From assembly GCF_031143425.1 (NCBI RefSeq), contig NC_090440.1, forward strand, positions 336,787,844-336,851,843: a stretch of 64,000 nucleotides of DNA, read 5' to 3'. The first letter of the stretch is position 1, and the number at the start of each line of letters is the position of its first letter. The notes below the pieces were generated by a model. That model saw only the letters and a program-made list of their open reading frames with translations, was not told where the DNA came from and did no database searches. Source of the DNA: Pleurodeles waltl (lineage: Eukaryota > Chordata > Amphibia > Caudata > Salamandridae). Of this stretch, positions 19,640 to 32,618 are shown in pieces. The position numbers and the translations under genes were made by a program.

Positions 19640-21745
19640 TCCGAATGGCATCTTAGTGATTTGAAAAGTGCCTTCCATTGTTATAAAAGCTGTGAGTGGC
19701 TTCTTCCTTGTACAATTTAATTTTGTGATATGCACTTTTCACGTCTAATTTGCTATAAATATTTCCACCTTTCAGTAAAAAGTTGAGTTTATTGATGTTT
19801 TGTGATGGATAATTAACTACAAAAATGTTTGGGTTCAAGCTCCTTAAGTCCACCCAAAACCTTAAATTTCCATCAGCCTTCTCCATAATAATTACTTGAA
19901 AAATCCAGTTTGAAGCCTCAATTGGTTCATTATTCCCTCATTAACCATCTCCTGTAACATTTTTTCATTTCATTCCTTAACATAACTAGGACAGTCCTAA
20001 GCTTATTCTGAAAGGGGACAGCATCAGCCTTCACTATGGTCCTATGTTTTTAACCTTTTAATTCCCTCAACATTTCAGCAAACCTTTGTTTGGCTCCTTG
20101 GATAATTTCATCTCTAGTGGCATCCTATACCACATAAACTTGGTTAGGGGCTCTCAGACTGATTATGATGGGTGAGTCATTCTGGTGCTCCCAGCCTGAA
20201 ATCGGTGTACCTCTCTCGGCTATGTACAATATTTCCTAAACCTGCCTATCTTTGAAATTCAAACTTAGTTACTGCATATCCAACAATAATAATCTTTTCA
20301 ACATGCTAACATCCACAATTTATGTTTTTGAGTCATAACTTTTCCTTATGCCACTCAGTCACAAACATAGGCCATCATTACGAACCTGGCTGTGGCCGCC
20401 AGCCGGCATGCCGGGCCAAACCGCCATATTCTGAGCATGGTGAGGGCCACCATCGGCAGCCCTCACCCACTGCCAGGCTCCTGCCATCAGGCAGCCTCGC
20501 GGTGAGTTGAAACACTATCATTCAGGGTAGCAGCGCTACCCTGCGGATAATGTTTCATTTCCCGCCAGCCTTTTTCTGGCAGGATATCCCACCCGGAGAA
20601 GGCTGACGGAGGGGGTGCCCAGGGGTACCCCTGGGGGCCCCTGCACTGCCCATGCACTTTGCATGGGCCCCGGTGCAAAGCCCCATTGCGCAGGTCGTGG
20701 CGGGTGCAACTGCACCTGCCGCACATAGGCATTGACGGCGGCTCCATGTGGGTTCCGGGGTCGCTGGCGGTCAGTGTTTTGACCACCAGCATGAACCCCA
20801 TAGTCCTTGCAGTAATGGTATATTCTAAATCTGAATCTACCATAAATTGCATTTTTCTACCCTTAATCTTAAATTCTGTGTTTGGCGTGTCTGTACTTTT
20901 ATCATCATCACCCACACATGAAACCTTATCAGTTCTTTCTTTGTCTTGTGAACTTCATGGTCTAGGAAATCTATTCTTAAGATTTCCTCTACCCATAAAT
21001 GCAAATTGCCCTTTGCATCCTCATTGCTGCACTCCCTACCTGTGACATACCAACTCTAAAAATCTGAATTGTGGTATCTATTCCCACATCTGCTGCATAT
21101 CCTACTACTCTTTTTGTGGGTGATCCCTCCATTTCCTGGCTTATTGTTACTGCTCCAAGTGATAGCACTTACTTCATTATCTTCTTTATCAACAAAATAT
21201 ACATTAACACTATTCCTAATGTCTCTCTTCTCCATTTCCCTTATCTAATAATCAAATTCTTCTGCTACTTTAGTTATCACTATTGGGTCTTTCATTTAGG
21301 ATTTATTTGCTGCTGGCATATTACAACCAATCATATAAATTCATGTGTCATTGACATTTGACAGATAATTCACACAATCAGGACATGAGTTCATCTACTG
21401 ATTCTTCCCCCGTTGTGATTATGAGACGTAATTATAACTATGTTTGTATCATCTGAAAACCAATTTTTTGCCTTTTTAAATAATTTTTTGTAGGTGTCTT
21501 GGAAGTGCTGCCCCTTTAATTTTTAATCCCAAAGATAGCTATGTAAATGCACGTTGTCAGAGTTTGCCAAGAGTGCTGAGTAACATTGCTTTTTTTCTGA
21601 TGAGCGAGATGTCTTGAACATCAATAGCCTCCAAGTAGTTCTCAAGCATGTCTATCCATTCTTCACACTCAACAGGAGAATTCCCTGGTTTGCCAAAAAT
21701 ATTGGTGGTAGTGTTATTGCTGAGGATTCCATGAAAAGTGAAATA
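19640..21745 (-). pseudogene. Ty3/gypsy gag-protease-RT relic, minus strand
   Basis: Read on the minus strand from about 21740 it shows a gag-like stretch, a protease pattern near 20850 (FKIKGRKMQFMVDS, with Ser after the catalytic Asp instead of Thr-Gly), and after a MITE the RT start. The RT part reads NKLRTVLVMLRNEMKKC and then LRFWVDLRSLNPNIFVVNYP and YSKLDVKSAYHKIKLYKEE (19653-19886). It stops before the catalytic YxDD box. Many stops and frameshifts show great age. It belongs to a different gypsy lineage from the element at 1-15806. Confidence 0.75.
20370..20799. mobile_element. 430-bp MITE of the consecutive-hairpin type, diverged
   Basis: It sits inside the minus-strand gypsy relic between protease and RT, with ATA on both sides (20367-20369, 20800-20802). 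It shares motifs with the MITEs at 12790 and 56532, including CCCCTGCACTGCCCATGC and GGCGGGTGCAACTGCACC. Hairpins are still visible (CAGGGTAGCAGCGCTACCCTG-like at about 20524) but the arms carry many mismatches, so it is older. The ends are approximate. Confidence 0.65.
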
Positions 21746-23283
21746 GCACTAAACATCACTAAAGAATACTTTCATAAAAACAACAACAGAAGAAATATTC
21801 AAAATCTATAAATATTTTCATAATAATAGTGTTGTTCCTCTCTGTGAGGTAATTTTACTGTGCCAAATTCTCTTACTCAATGTGCATTAACACTTTCTCT
21901 TATGAAAGCACTGAATGGTTTGTAGTTCCCTTTCTTCTCTTTTAGCACTATTGAATGGATCATAGTACTTCTTCACTTTTTGATATCTGTTTATGTGTTT
22001 TTGGAAGGCCAGCTAAAAACAACTTTCTAGAGAACTGAGGCAATTGGAATTTTTGTGTTGTGATGAACATGCCACTATACTCTAACAAAATATTATACTG
22101 TGCACTTTGAATTTTTCAATAGGAGCCACATGGCCAGTGCCATGTGGGTACTTCTGTACGAGCGCTCACTGCACATTAACCTATGTAAGAAAAGAGTTTG
22201 CACTGTTTTCCTTACCCTGAATGTCTTGCATTGTGTAATCGCTGGGACAGAACTCTTGGATGTGACCATTGTACGGGGTCCCGATGTGTGTTTAACTGTA
22301 AATGGACACTTGCACCTCTTCAGTTCATGCAGTACTGGTTGTGCCATACAGTTTTGTCTCCCTCCTAGAGACAAAATACTGTAGACCTTAAGGATTTAAT
22401 TAACAGTAATTTAAGTATTGCAATGCTTTGGTGCATAAACCTGAACATTTATAATAGTTTGATATGAACATCCTAACCCATGTTCCAAAATTAAATGCTG
22501 CACAAACACCCACTATTTATTAGTTTATAGGTGATGGGTTCACCTGTAGTAACGATTCAATAATTGAACACTGATTCTCTGCCTCCGATTAGCCATGGGT
22601 CCGCAGTACACTACCTCTTACAAAAATGGATACGTGCTATGTATGATATAAGTATTTTAACTGAAGAAAAAGATTATTGCCCCTATACCAGAAAGCAGAC
22701 AACCTAATGCCCACAACCCAGGCAAAACACAGATTATAGAAAAGTAAGATTACACCAGGTATAACACATAACTCTGCTCTCTCGAGAGCAGTCCAGCCAC
22801 CAAACATCTAGCCCCAGAGACATCAGAGGAAGTCAAATTATGTGACAATTGGCCCAGTGACACCACTGGAAGTTACACATGGCAGTTGACCAATGACATC
22901 AGGCACACATCTCTGAAGAAAGCACTTAGTTTTAAGTAACCATTGCATGAATGCAAATGTCAAATGATTTCCGATAGGCTGCTAGAATACAAGAAAATAC
23001 ACAAAAATATATTTTCAACACACAGCAGAAATTAGAACTGGGCTAGACAAGCAAGGCTCACGCCTCGCTCAGGCTGAATGCCTTACTCTTGCTCAGCCCA
23101 GGGAGACTTATAAGTCAAAATAAAACTGAGTCAAGCAACCCAGGTGCTTTCCTTGTGGTCCTTTAACAGTTAATACTTACATACATCAAACACAGAGCAC
23201 CAATTTAATTTGTGTAATTATTGAAAGGAGCAAGAAAGAGATAATAACTAAGTGGCTGAATTCCATGTTTCAGTCAATCATTC
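21746..23283. other. No recognisable feature
   Basis: AT-rich sequence. A 94-codon open frame at 22100-22384 (+) has no recognised domain, no ATG start and no supporting context. I do not call it a gene. Confidence 0.5.
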
Positions 23284-25145
23284 TATTAGAAATTGGGTCT
23301 CTAGTTGGCAGAGGTATGCATCCTGTCCAAGTAGGGGCCAGACTAGAATCCTAGTCAGGGTAAATCAGATACACAGCCTAAATTAACTTGTGCACACCAT
23401 TTGGTAGCTGGCAGAGAGCAGTCAGTCTTTACTTGAGAGACAATGTGTAAAGTATTTGTGAAAAACGTATGTACAGTAAACCAGTGAAAAACACCACAAA
23501 AAGACTCCTAACCACTTTAGAAAAATAGAAAATATTTGTCTGATTGAAATAAGACCAAAACAGAAAGGTCAAACCAGTACTTTACAAGTTATACCAAGTT
23601 ATACTATTTTCAAGGGCACATGTACTATCACAGTGCGGAAAGAAATATGTTATTTCCTGAGAATGCTAGAAAGCGCTCGCAATATCAGAGCTGTTGCAGT
23701 CTCACTAGACCGGCGTGATTGACAGGTATCCCACAGGAAGATTGACTGGTATGTGCATGGTATTTAAGCAAGCTTTTTGGGTCCACCCAAAGGAGAAATA
23801 AGCCACAGGTCCCTCGGGAATGATAGGTGAAAGTTAGTTGGCCACAGAGCGGGCAAGAGATGAACACAAAAGAGTTTGCAGGTCCTGTTCCTGAACACAA
23901 TACCTTTCAGTGTAGGCGTGGTGCTCCTGGTGCAAGCGGTGCTGCGTGAGGATATGCAAGGCTTCCCTCAGCGGTCGAAGCAGGTTCAGTGAGTTCATTC
24001 TCCTCTATGCCACATAGTGAGACCTCTGAAGATGCATTGTCATGGGGGAAGCCTGGTTGTTAATGCAATATAGGGGACACGGTAGAAACTTCCCTCAGTT
24101 CTGCGGTGTCAGCTTTTTCTGAAGGCAGTGATTTTATTCAGTGCTTGTTGGTGATCTTAGTTGCAACTTAGTTGCAACTTAAAAAGATAGCGCTGGCTCT
24201 GGTGAAAGGGCAGCACTCGCTCCTTGCAGTGAAGTCCTTCCTTATGCAGAGCAAAGCGCTGGGAACTCACGGATGTTCTTAGAATGGCTCCTGCAGCGGT
24301 TTAATAAAAAGGAGGGTACAAAGCCATTGATGACCCTGATATTTAAAAAGAACAGGGATCAAGCCAAAAACCCTTAGGAGTTACTAGGGATTTAAAGGTT
24401 ATAGAGGTGGTTTTAGCCCCTCTTACTACCAGAGGCATCTGGCAGCAGGACAGCACAGCAGAGCAGGTTGGAAAGTGGCAGTCCCTCCTGGCACCACAGC
24501 AATCCACAGGCATCAGGCCAACACATCAAAGCCATTAGCACAGTGCCAGACCCTCCTGACAGCACAACTCATCTTGTTGGCAAGCGTCCTCAGGACCCCA
24601 AAGTGAACTGAATTGGTTTGGGTTTAGGGCATAGTACGTATACCCGAATGTGGGGGAGATTTTAAAGAGGCATTTGAAGGGTACAAAGTTCCCAGCACTT
24701 CCTTCCTGGGCTAAAGACACTTTACGGAGGGTATGTAGCCTTTTGTGTGAGGAGAGGCACGCTTTATTCAGGTGTCAGTGTTAGCTCCCTCCTCCCGTCA
24801 CGTCCAGGATGACCCATCAGCCTGGCGATTTGGAGGCAAATGTCACAGTCAGGCTCCCTTTGTGTGTGACTGACAAGGCAAAATTCACAAAGCCCAGTTG
24901 TCATATAAACCACACGAGTATTGAGAGACAGGCAGAGGTACAGGATAGTTGAGGTAAGAAAATGCCAACGTTCTAAAAGTGACATTTTCAGACCTGCAAT
25001 TTAAAAACCTCCTATACTAAAAGATGTTTTTTAAATTGTGAGTCCAGAGACACCGAACTTCAATTTTCTATCTGCTCTCAATGGGAAATTACACTTAAAG
25101 GGTGTTTTAATGCAAGCCCCATTCAGTAGTGAAAAATGGACTTAA
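23284..25145 (-). repeat. LTR of the TGTTAGA...TCTAACA family, inverted and interrupted
   Basis: On the minus strand this matches the LTR whose plus copies are at 26164-27580 and 43021-53385. The end near 23284 (ATTAGAAATTGGGTCTC) corresponds to their 3' terminus. 24960-25080 corresponds to the stretch at 52080-52200 (for instance AAAATGCC, AAGTGACATTTT and CTATCTGCT). The match stops at 25145, where a family-B Harbinger begins, and I do not find its remainder. It holds no coding region. Confidence 0.7.
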
Positions 25146-26163
25146 GACCTCATTACGAGTCTGGCAGTCCATGGATCACTGTGGCAGAGTTGGTGGTCCG
25201 ATCACTGCTAGGTTGGCAGTTGGACTGCCTTTTTACGAGTCATGCAGTCCTATGGAGCAAAAACCCCCATTGTTCCGCCAGCACCGCCAAGTAGCACAGA
25301 CTGCTGCAGTCACAAGGCAACACAAACAGGTGGCAGAGACAGTGTTTCTGCCGGACACATTATGAGGTTGCACACCACCAATGTGACCATGGTGGTCCAA
25401 CCACCACTTCTCAGCAGGTGCAAACAGACAGCATAAAGGCAGACACCCACCTGCAGGCAGCCTTATACGTCTGGTACCACCAATGAGTCCATCACACATG
25501 TCCTGCTGCAGTTGTTAGTCATCGATTTAGCACAAAATCCATGCCACCATTGGCTCAACCAACCGTAAGTACACACACCTCTCTGTGTCATTATGCTCAA
25601 CAATTTGTGCCGTCAGCCACATTATATATGGGTCACGCTACTGGCAACAAGTACACTTGCCAATCTGTCTGCCATCACAATCAGACACAAAGAAATACAC
25701 AATCACATTCACAAAATGCCCCTTTAGGCAGGTCACTCACACTGCACCACAACACTACAAAAACACATGTCTGCTCACTTCAGGTACAGAGACAGTGAAG
25801 TGTACACACCATTGTCTCACACAATGCCAGCAACACACCAATATCACATCTAATAATAAAACTCCCACACTCACATTCCTCACATGCCATGGACTGTCAT
25901 CACATTCTACACACATATATATGGATTTTGCAGGGAACACAAAACACCTCTCCCTGCCATGGACACATATATCACCCACATTGCAACACAGTGGAAGGAC
26001 AATGGGATGCACAATAGACAGGGAGACAAATATACAAAGATCACTATGCAAACAGTACCTGCACAATAGGGACGGGGGCATCAGGAGCACTCAGGGAAGG
26101 AGGCTGCACTGGGACACATATCATTTTGCACATGCCCTTTAAACAACATTTGCATAGGAACTG

Positions 26164-27580
26164 TGTTTGCCCTGACAGCCTTAGAATGGTCACCCCTAAT
26201 TTTTTGCCTGCCTCCCTCCACTTTTCGGACACTGCTTTTTCTGGTTTTAGTACCACTGCTAACCAGCGCTAAAGTGCATATGCACTCTCCCTTAAAACAT
26301 GGTGACATTGGCTCATACCCAATTGTCGTATTTAATTTACGTATAAGTCCCTAGTAAGGTGCACCACATTTGCCCAGGGCCTGTAGATTAAATGCTAATA
26401 GTGGGCCTGAAGCACTGGTTGTGCCCCACACATAAGTAGCCCCTTAACCATGTCTCAGGCCTGCCATTGCAAGGCCTGTGTGTGCATTTTCACTGCCAAT
26501 TCGACTTGGCATTTAAAAGTACTTGCCAAGCCTTAAACACCCCTTCTCCTACTTATACCTCACCCCTAAGGTAGGCCCTAGGTAACCCATAGGATGCTGT
26601 GTAGGTAAAAGGCAGGACATGTACCTGTGTAGTTTATGTGTCCTGGTAGTGTCAAATTCCTAAATTTGTTTTACACTGCTGTAAGGCCTGCTCCTTTCAC
26701 AGACTAACATTAGGGCTACCCTCATATACTGTTCAATTGGTAGATTCTGATCTGAAGGGAGTAACAAAGTCATATTTACTATGGCCAGAATGGTAATACA
26801 AAATCCTTCTGACTGGTGAAGTTGGATTTAGTATTACTATTTTAGAAATGTCACGTTGACGAATAGCAGAGCCAGAAATACACAGCCCGACTTCCTACGA
26901 GAAGAATCGATGCAGCTCCCGCCGTGCGACAGAATAATCCCCACATCACCCACCGGATCGACGCAGCTCCTGTGACTTCGTCTTGCATGCCCAGGATTTC
27001 TCTGCATCGTCCCCGGGGCGTCTAAATAGCCCTCAACCTGAAGAGGATCCAAGTCTGCATGCAGGAAATCTACGCAAGGCCCTGGCTGCGTGAGAAATAA
27101 TAGACGCATCATCTGTGTGCGCCCGGAGAAACCACCGCACGCGTCCCTGTTTTCCACGCTTCTCCTCCTCCGCGGTTCTTTTTTAATAATTTAGACACAA
27201 ACCAGGTACTTCCTTGCTTGCAAAAGACACTTATTGATTTTAATAACTTAATACTCTTTTTATCATTTTCTAAAGTGATATTTCAATATGTACTTATCAA
27301 ATCTTGATCTTTTTTACCTTATTTTATCCTGATAAATATTATATATTTTTCTAAACACTGTGTGGTGTATTTCTGTGGTGCTATATTGTGTTATTGTATG
27401 ATTTATTGCACAAATACTTTACACATTGCCTTCTAAGTTAAGCCTGACTGCTCAGTGCCAAACTACCAGAGGGTGGGCACAGGGTGATTTGGATTGTGTG
27501 TGACTTACCCAGACTAGAGAGACGGTCCTTGCTTGGGCAGGGGGTAACCTGACTGCCATCCAAAGACCCCATTTCTAACA
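26164..27580 (+). repeat. Solo LTR, 1417 bp, TSD AACTG
   Basis: It begins TGTTTGCCCTGACAG and ends CCCATTTCTAACA, so TG...CA, flanked by a direct AACTG (26159-26163 and 27581-27585). The 5-bp duplication and TG/CA ends mark an LTR retrotransposon insertion. No internal coding region or second LTR is present, so it is a solo LTR. The related element at 58417 reads straight through the site (near 61904), giving an empty-site check. Confidence 0.88.
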
Positions 27581-27898
27581 AACTGGCCCTATATGTATCT
27601 CAGGAACAAATAGTACTAGACCCAAATGACTTGCCTATCCGCACAATCTGAAAGTGCAAGTCAACAAAGCACATACAACTCCAACAGCATGGGACATACC
27701 CCTACAAGAAGTAGCTGTAAGGTACACACAGCTAAATTGACACATGCACAGTCAAATGCAAACAAAGCTTGCACAATTGAACACACTCCATGTCTGCACA
27801 AACAAAACCCAAGCCACCACACATTAGATTAATCCATAAGCCACATCAGGGGACAGTTTTAACACCATACTCGCTCACATTGGAGAACACAAGATTAA

Positions 27899-28912
27899 GG
27901 GGGTCATTACAACCTCAGCGGTCTTTTAACAAGACCGCCGAGGGACCGCCGTGTGGAAGACCGCCAGTAGTGGCGGTTTTACGCTCGGCGTATTATGACT
28001 GTTGGCTGCTCTCCGTCCTTTTTCGGATGGAGAGCCCCCAACAGCCATACTGGCGGGTGGCGGGGAAGTGGAGGTTGCTCCACCTCCACTGCCACGCCAA
28101 TAGAACACCGCCTAGTGAATCACGTCCTGTGATTCACCGTGGCGGTGTTCTGTTGGCGGTGTGGTGTCGGCGGAGCTGCCCCCGTGGCTCCCGTCCCCTC
28201 CCGGACAATCGACGGAACAGGTAAGTCGATTGTCCGTTAGGGGAGGGGGGTAGCGGGTGTTGTGTGTCGTGTGGGTGCATGGGGGTGTGCGTCTGTGTAT
28301 GTAGAGGGGGTGTGTGAGTGCGTGTATGCTTGCGGGGGTGTTGCGTGTTTTGGGAATGAGTGCGTGTATGTCTGTATGTATGTCTGTATGGATGCGTGCG
28401 TGCATGTCTGTATATGGGTGTGCGTGTCTGACTGTGTTGATGTAGGCATGTATGTCGGTGTGTGTGTTGGTGGTGCCTGCGTGCGTGTCATGTGTCTGTG
28501 AGTGCTGTGATGTTGGGGTCAGGAGGGGGGCCCTGCCACCTTTGGGGGCTGACAGGAGTGGTGGGGGGTGTAGGGGAGGGAGTCGGGGTGGGGGGTGGGG
28601 AAACCCCTATCAGTGCCAGGGAAGGTATTCCCTGGCACTGATAGTGCTTACCGCCATGGATTTCATGGCGGTTCCTACCGCTGGAAATCCACGGCGGTAC
28701 GCCAGGTCAAAATACCAGCTGCGGTATTGTGACGGCCTCCGGGCTGGAGACCCAGGTCTCCAGCCCAGCAGTCGTCACCGCCCTGGCGGGGGGAACGGAG
28801 AAGCGGCGGATGACCATGTCCGCCATGGTCAGAATACTCAAAAAAAGACCGCCAGCCTGTTGGCGGTCTTACTGCCGCTTTAACACCGTCCACCAGGGTT
28901 GTAATGACCCCC
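27899..28912 (+). mobile_element. 1014-bp Harbinger MITE with consecutive hairpins and a GT-rich centre
   Basis: It starts GGGGGTCATTACAACC and ends GGTTGTAATGACCCCC, perfect 16-bp TIRs identical in their outer 15 bases to the large Harbinger element. TSD TAA lies at 27896-27898 and 28913-28915. Hairpins include 28095-28158 (nested arms), about 28190-28245 and 28608-28643 (16-bp perfect arms); CTGGAGACCCAGGTCTCCAG near 28743 is a perfect palindrome. 28236-28510 is a GT-rich low-complexity tract. There is no coding content; it would need transposase in trans. Confidence 0.93.
28236..28510 (+). repeat. GT-rich low-complexity tract
   Basis: An irregular array of GTGTGTG, TGTATG and GTGCGTG motifs inside the MITE. 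It has no fixed unit. The cysteine/valine-rich open frame across it is a by-product of composition. Confidence 0.8.
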
Positions 28913-29136
28913 TAAATACTTACCGTACCAAACAGTATACAATGTCATGTCACGACTATTGCATTTACACCCACATATCCTTACAGTCAACAAATACCCT
29001 TGCCCTGGCGGCACTGCCCACAAAGTCAGATACTAAAAACAACAGCAAATGGATCTGCAAGCAGGGTGAAACACACACAACTGTAGGCGGACAACACAAG
29101 TCACTTAGGAACAACATAAACAGTGTGGAGGCCAGA

Positions 29137-30012
29137 GCCTTTATAACATGGAATGTTAGGTGACTGGTGGGCCTTGGCAAGCGTAACAAGGTGTATTAAT
29201 TCCTGCATCGACACAAGATACAGGTAGATTTACTGCAAGAGACACATCTCACGGCACCAGACCTGGGACAGATGCGCAAGCGTTGGTGGGGAACACTGGT
29301 TGGGACCATGTATTCCAGATATGCTAGGGGTGTTCTGATATGGGTGGCCCCTGGGGTACTGCTGTTGATACAAAGGACTCAGATAGACCCAGACGGGCGC
29401 TTTGGCATCTTAGAGGGGACATTAGGTGGGGCACAGATTTCACTAATTTCATTATACGCTCCCAACGCTAACCAGGCCTTATTTTTACAGACATTGTCCA
29501 TGTCCCTACTCTATAACCCGGAGGCACAATACTACTAGGGGGGAGTCTTTGATGGCACACCTTGCAGTGACTTAGACAGGTCTCACCCTCCACTGCGGGG
29601 AGCCCAATCAGTTGTGCTGGCACAACAGTTGCTCCTGTGGGCCACACATAATCAATTGCATGAAGCGGGGTGTAATCTACATCCCGCTGACCGGGTTTAC
29701 TTGTTTTACTCAAGCCTTCATGCGCTGCACACTAGGATTGATTTAGTTTATTGTAATCCAGAAGCGTTGTTAAAGATCCACAGTGCGGATTACCTTGGGC
29801 GGGCCCTGTCTGACCACTCACCCCTGCAGTTAGGGATACAATGGAGCCGCAGTCCTCCGAGTATACCAACTTGGAGACTGACGGTCATGGAACTACAAGC
29901 GGCTGCTTACAGAGAGAGCTTGAGAGGGCACATTGAAACTTACTATGAATTTAACGAGAATACTGTGTCGGACACGGGGATCGAGTGGGACCCTTTAAGG
30001 CCACGCGATTAA
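29137..30012 (+). pseudogene. LINE ORF2: apurinic-type endonuclease
   Basis: FITWNVR followed after a stop by HKIQVDLLQETHL matches the N-terminal Asn and Glu motifs of L1-type endonuclease. Later, HTRIDLVYCN and ALSDHSPL correspond to the C-terminal catalytic Asp and His motifs. Stops at 29161 and 29536 and a reading-frame change around 29540 inactivate it. In live LINEs this domain nicks target DNA to prime reverse transcription. Confidence 0.8.
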
Positions 30013-30025
30013 AACAAATTATAGG

Positions 30026-32618
30026 ATGGCGCTGCTACTGCGCAGGAAGCTCCGAGACTTAGAATTGGAGCTGAAACATTATGAGCAGCTCCTACCTATG
30101 GCTTCGGGGGTTGCAGAGCTCCTGGCAAATGTGCAGATCGCCAATAGACAAACACTGGAAAGATTGGCCCAGCTAAACTATAGGGAGTACCAGGCTCACA
30201 AACATGCGGAAGGTGACAAAACAGGCAAACTACTGGCATGGCCCCTTCGCTCAGGGCGCGCCCAGACACCAATTAGAGCACTACGGGATGGGACGGGAAG
30301 GTGGACATCAATGTGGCATTTTATGAATACTGTTCAGCTCTGTACACAGCCTTTAAGATGGGAGGGGAGGGTGCAGTGGCTGAAGAGTTTCTGTGCCACC
30401 TCCAAATGCTGAGAATGCACCCTGCAGATAGAGAGGCACTTGAGGTCCCCCTGCAGCTCTCGGAAATTGAGGAGGCTATCAAGAGCACGGCCTGGGGGAG
30501 GACGCCCGGCACGGATGGCTGGCCGATTGAATTTTGTGCCACATATCGGACAGCGTTGGCTGCTAAGTTGCTGAAAATGTATAAAGACAGCATACAACAG
30601 GGGGATCCTTCCCGGCTCTTTGAGGGAGGCGATGCTGGTGGTGTTCCCTAAGCCGGGCAGGGACCCCTTACTACTGGGATCCTATCGTCCACTATCACTT
30701 CTCAACTCTGATTAAAAGATCTTAAGTCGTATACTAGCAGAGATAATAGCGCCCACAATTTCTGGCCTAGTGCATCCCAACCAGAATGGTTTCATCCCTG
30801 GCAGAAACACCTTCTTTAACCTCCGTCGATTGTTCTCCATTATGAACTGGGGGGAGTGAGGGGGGTGGAGAATATAGTAGCTTTGTTGGACATCGAAAAA
30901 GCATTCGAAACTCTGGGAGTGGGCTACTTACTAAAGTTCCTACAAACAATGGGCTTTGGACCTGGCTTTACCAAAATGGATAACTCTACTATATCAGGCA
31001 CCGTTAGCCAGGGTGACAACAGGTGCCAGAATATCGGAGCCCTTTGTCATCGGTCGTGGATCTCGCCAGGGTTGCCCCATGTCCCCACTCCTATTTGTGC
31101 TAGCAATGGAGCCCTTGGCGTGGGCCTTGTGGGTGAGAGCTCCCGAGTGGGGTCTGTGTGTGGAAGGGGTTTGGCATATCATCTCGCTCTACGTGGATGA
31201 TGCGCTCGTGTATCTACGTGAGCCCGCCGCTGATGGCGTTACTGCAAAGTTTTGGCAGGGCATCTGGTCTCAAAGTGAACTGGTCTAAGTCCTGCTTGTT
31301 CCCTCTTATGTCCCTGACCATGGCTCAACAAGCGCAATTGCCCAACACCTTTCGCTTGTGGGAATGTGACACCATTAAATATCTTGGAGTTAGGATATTC
31401 CATGAAGAAAAGGACTTGCTATATGCCAACATAAGCAAGGTACTGGCGGGGCGAGATCGTCGTTGCAATTTTGGAGCTCCCTCCCGCTCTCACCGATGGG
31501 TAGACTAGCCATTGCTAAGATGCTGGCCCTACCGCAACTGCTGTATCCCTTATCGGCTCTCCCTGTTTACCTTCCACGGAAGTGGTTCGCGGAGATGCGT
31601 TTGCTTCTTACTGCACTGATATGGGGCAGAGGTAGGAACCGGATGGCATTGTCCAAGCTTTATGCGCCTATGTCAGAGGGTGGATTGGGGGCTCCGAATT
31701 TCGAGCACTACCATATGGCGGCCCAACTCCAGTGGCCAATGCGCTGGATGGCGGGGCACCAACCTGTACGAATTGTCCTCCACATGTCAGACACTGAACT
31801 CTGGTGGTCCCTTGGGTTGGTTAATGTCGCCGTACTCTACTGGGTTGGATGGCGGTAGTAATTTATTAATGAAAACTGACAAGAAATGCTGGATTGCTTT
31901 CGCGCATAAATCAGGACAGGCATTTCCCTATGCACCCCAGCAGGTGTTACGTGTTGTGCCGGGAAGCACTATTTCCCCACATGATCCTTCATTGAGAGCC
32001 TGGGAGGTAGCGGGTATAGTGAAGTGGGGTGACCTGTTCGAGGATCACATGCTGGTCCCGTTTGACAACCTAGTGAATAATTTTGGTGTGTCACCAGGGA
32101 CTTTCATCGCATACGCGGCGGTGACGAGACAAGCAACGGCCCATTGGGATACACTGCCTAAGAAACCGAATACATCAATATTGCTTCAAACGTTGCTGAC
32201 TCATGGGGGTGAGAGAAGAGCCATTACAAATATTTATAGAGCCCTCCACATGGAGACTAGTTGTCCTTTAACATCGCTCCGACCGTACTGGGAGGATGCG
32301 CTCTGCATGAAACTCACAGATACACAATGGGAACAGGCCCTCGTGTATCCGAAAACTATCTCTATGAATGCCTGTTACAAGTACATACAATTTAATTATT
32401 TACATCACACATATCTCGCTCCTGCGAGATTAGCAAGGATCTGCTCCTCTGCATCAGATAGATGCCCGAGATGCCATAATGGGAATGTGGATTTCGTACA
32501 CATGGCGTGGACCTCCCCCCGCGTAGTTGAATATTGGGAAGCAATAACAGAGACGCTAAACAAAATAACAAAGAGTAATGTGAGACATGGTACACTTTCT
32601 GCTGGGAGTAATACATAG
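30026..32618 (+). pseudogene. LINE ORF2: reverse transcriptase and C-terminal zinc region
   Basis: Pieces in several frames: a helical linker (30026-30400), SAWGRTPGTDGWP-like thumb-lead sequence (about 30480), NGFIPGRNTF-type motif (about 30783), VALLDIEKAFE (about 30880), RGSRQGCPMSPLLFVLAMEP (about 31055) and the active site YVDDALVYL (about 31190). GLKVNWSKSCLFPL and IKYLGVRI follow. The C-terminus has DRCPRCHNGNVDFVHMAW and then VEYWEAI, the L1/Tx1 pattern. At least six frameshifts or stops are present. Confidence 0.85.

Larger units (their letters stand above)
25146..29130 (+). mobile_element. Family-B Harbinger-like element, copy 1 (partial, with nested insertions)
   Basis: It begins GACCTCATTACGAGTCTGGC after TTAA and aligns along its length with the element starting at 58417 (GGGCCTGATTACATG). 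Shared blocks include the sequence around 25970 versus 61395, and 27586-27890 versus 61905-62150. It carries a solo LTR and a 1014-bp MITE, and similarity ends at about 29130 where a LINE starts. The other copy carries part of a Myb/SANT-like gene 2, which places the family in PIF/Harbinger. No gene remains in this copy. Confidence 0.6.

Noticed and set aside
22100..22384. 94-codon open frame on the plus strand
   Set aside because: It starts at GTG, has no recognised domain, no splice or promoter context, and sits in repeat-poor AT-rich DNA. A search for homologous vertebrate proteins would be needed to revive it.
28262..28510. Cys/Val-rich open frame
   Set aside because: It is produced by the GT-rich low-complexity tract of the MITE.
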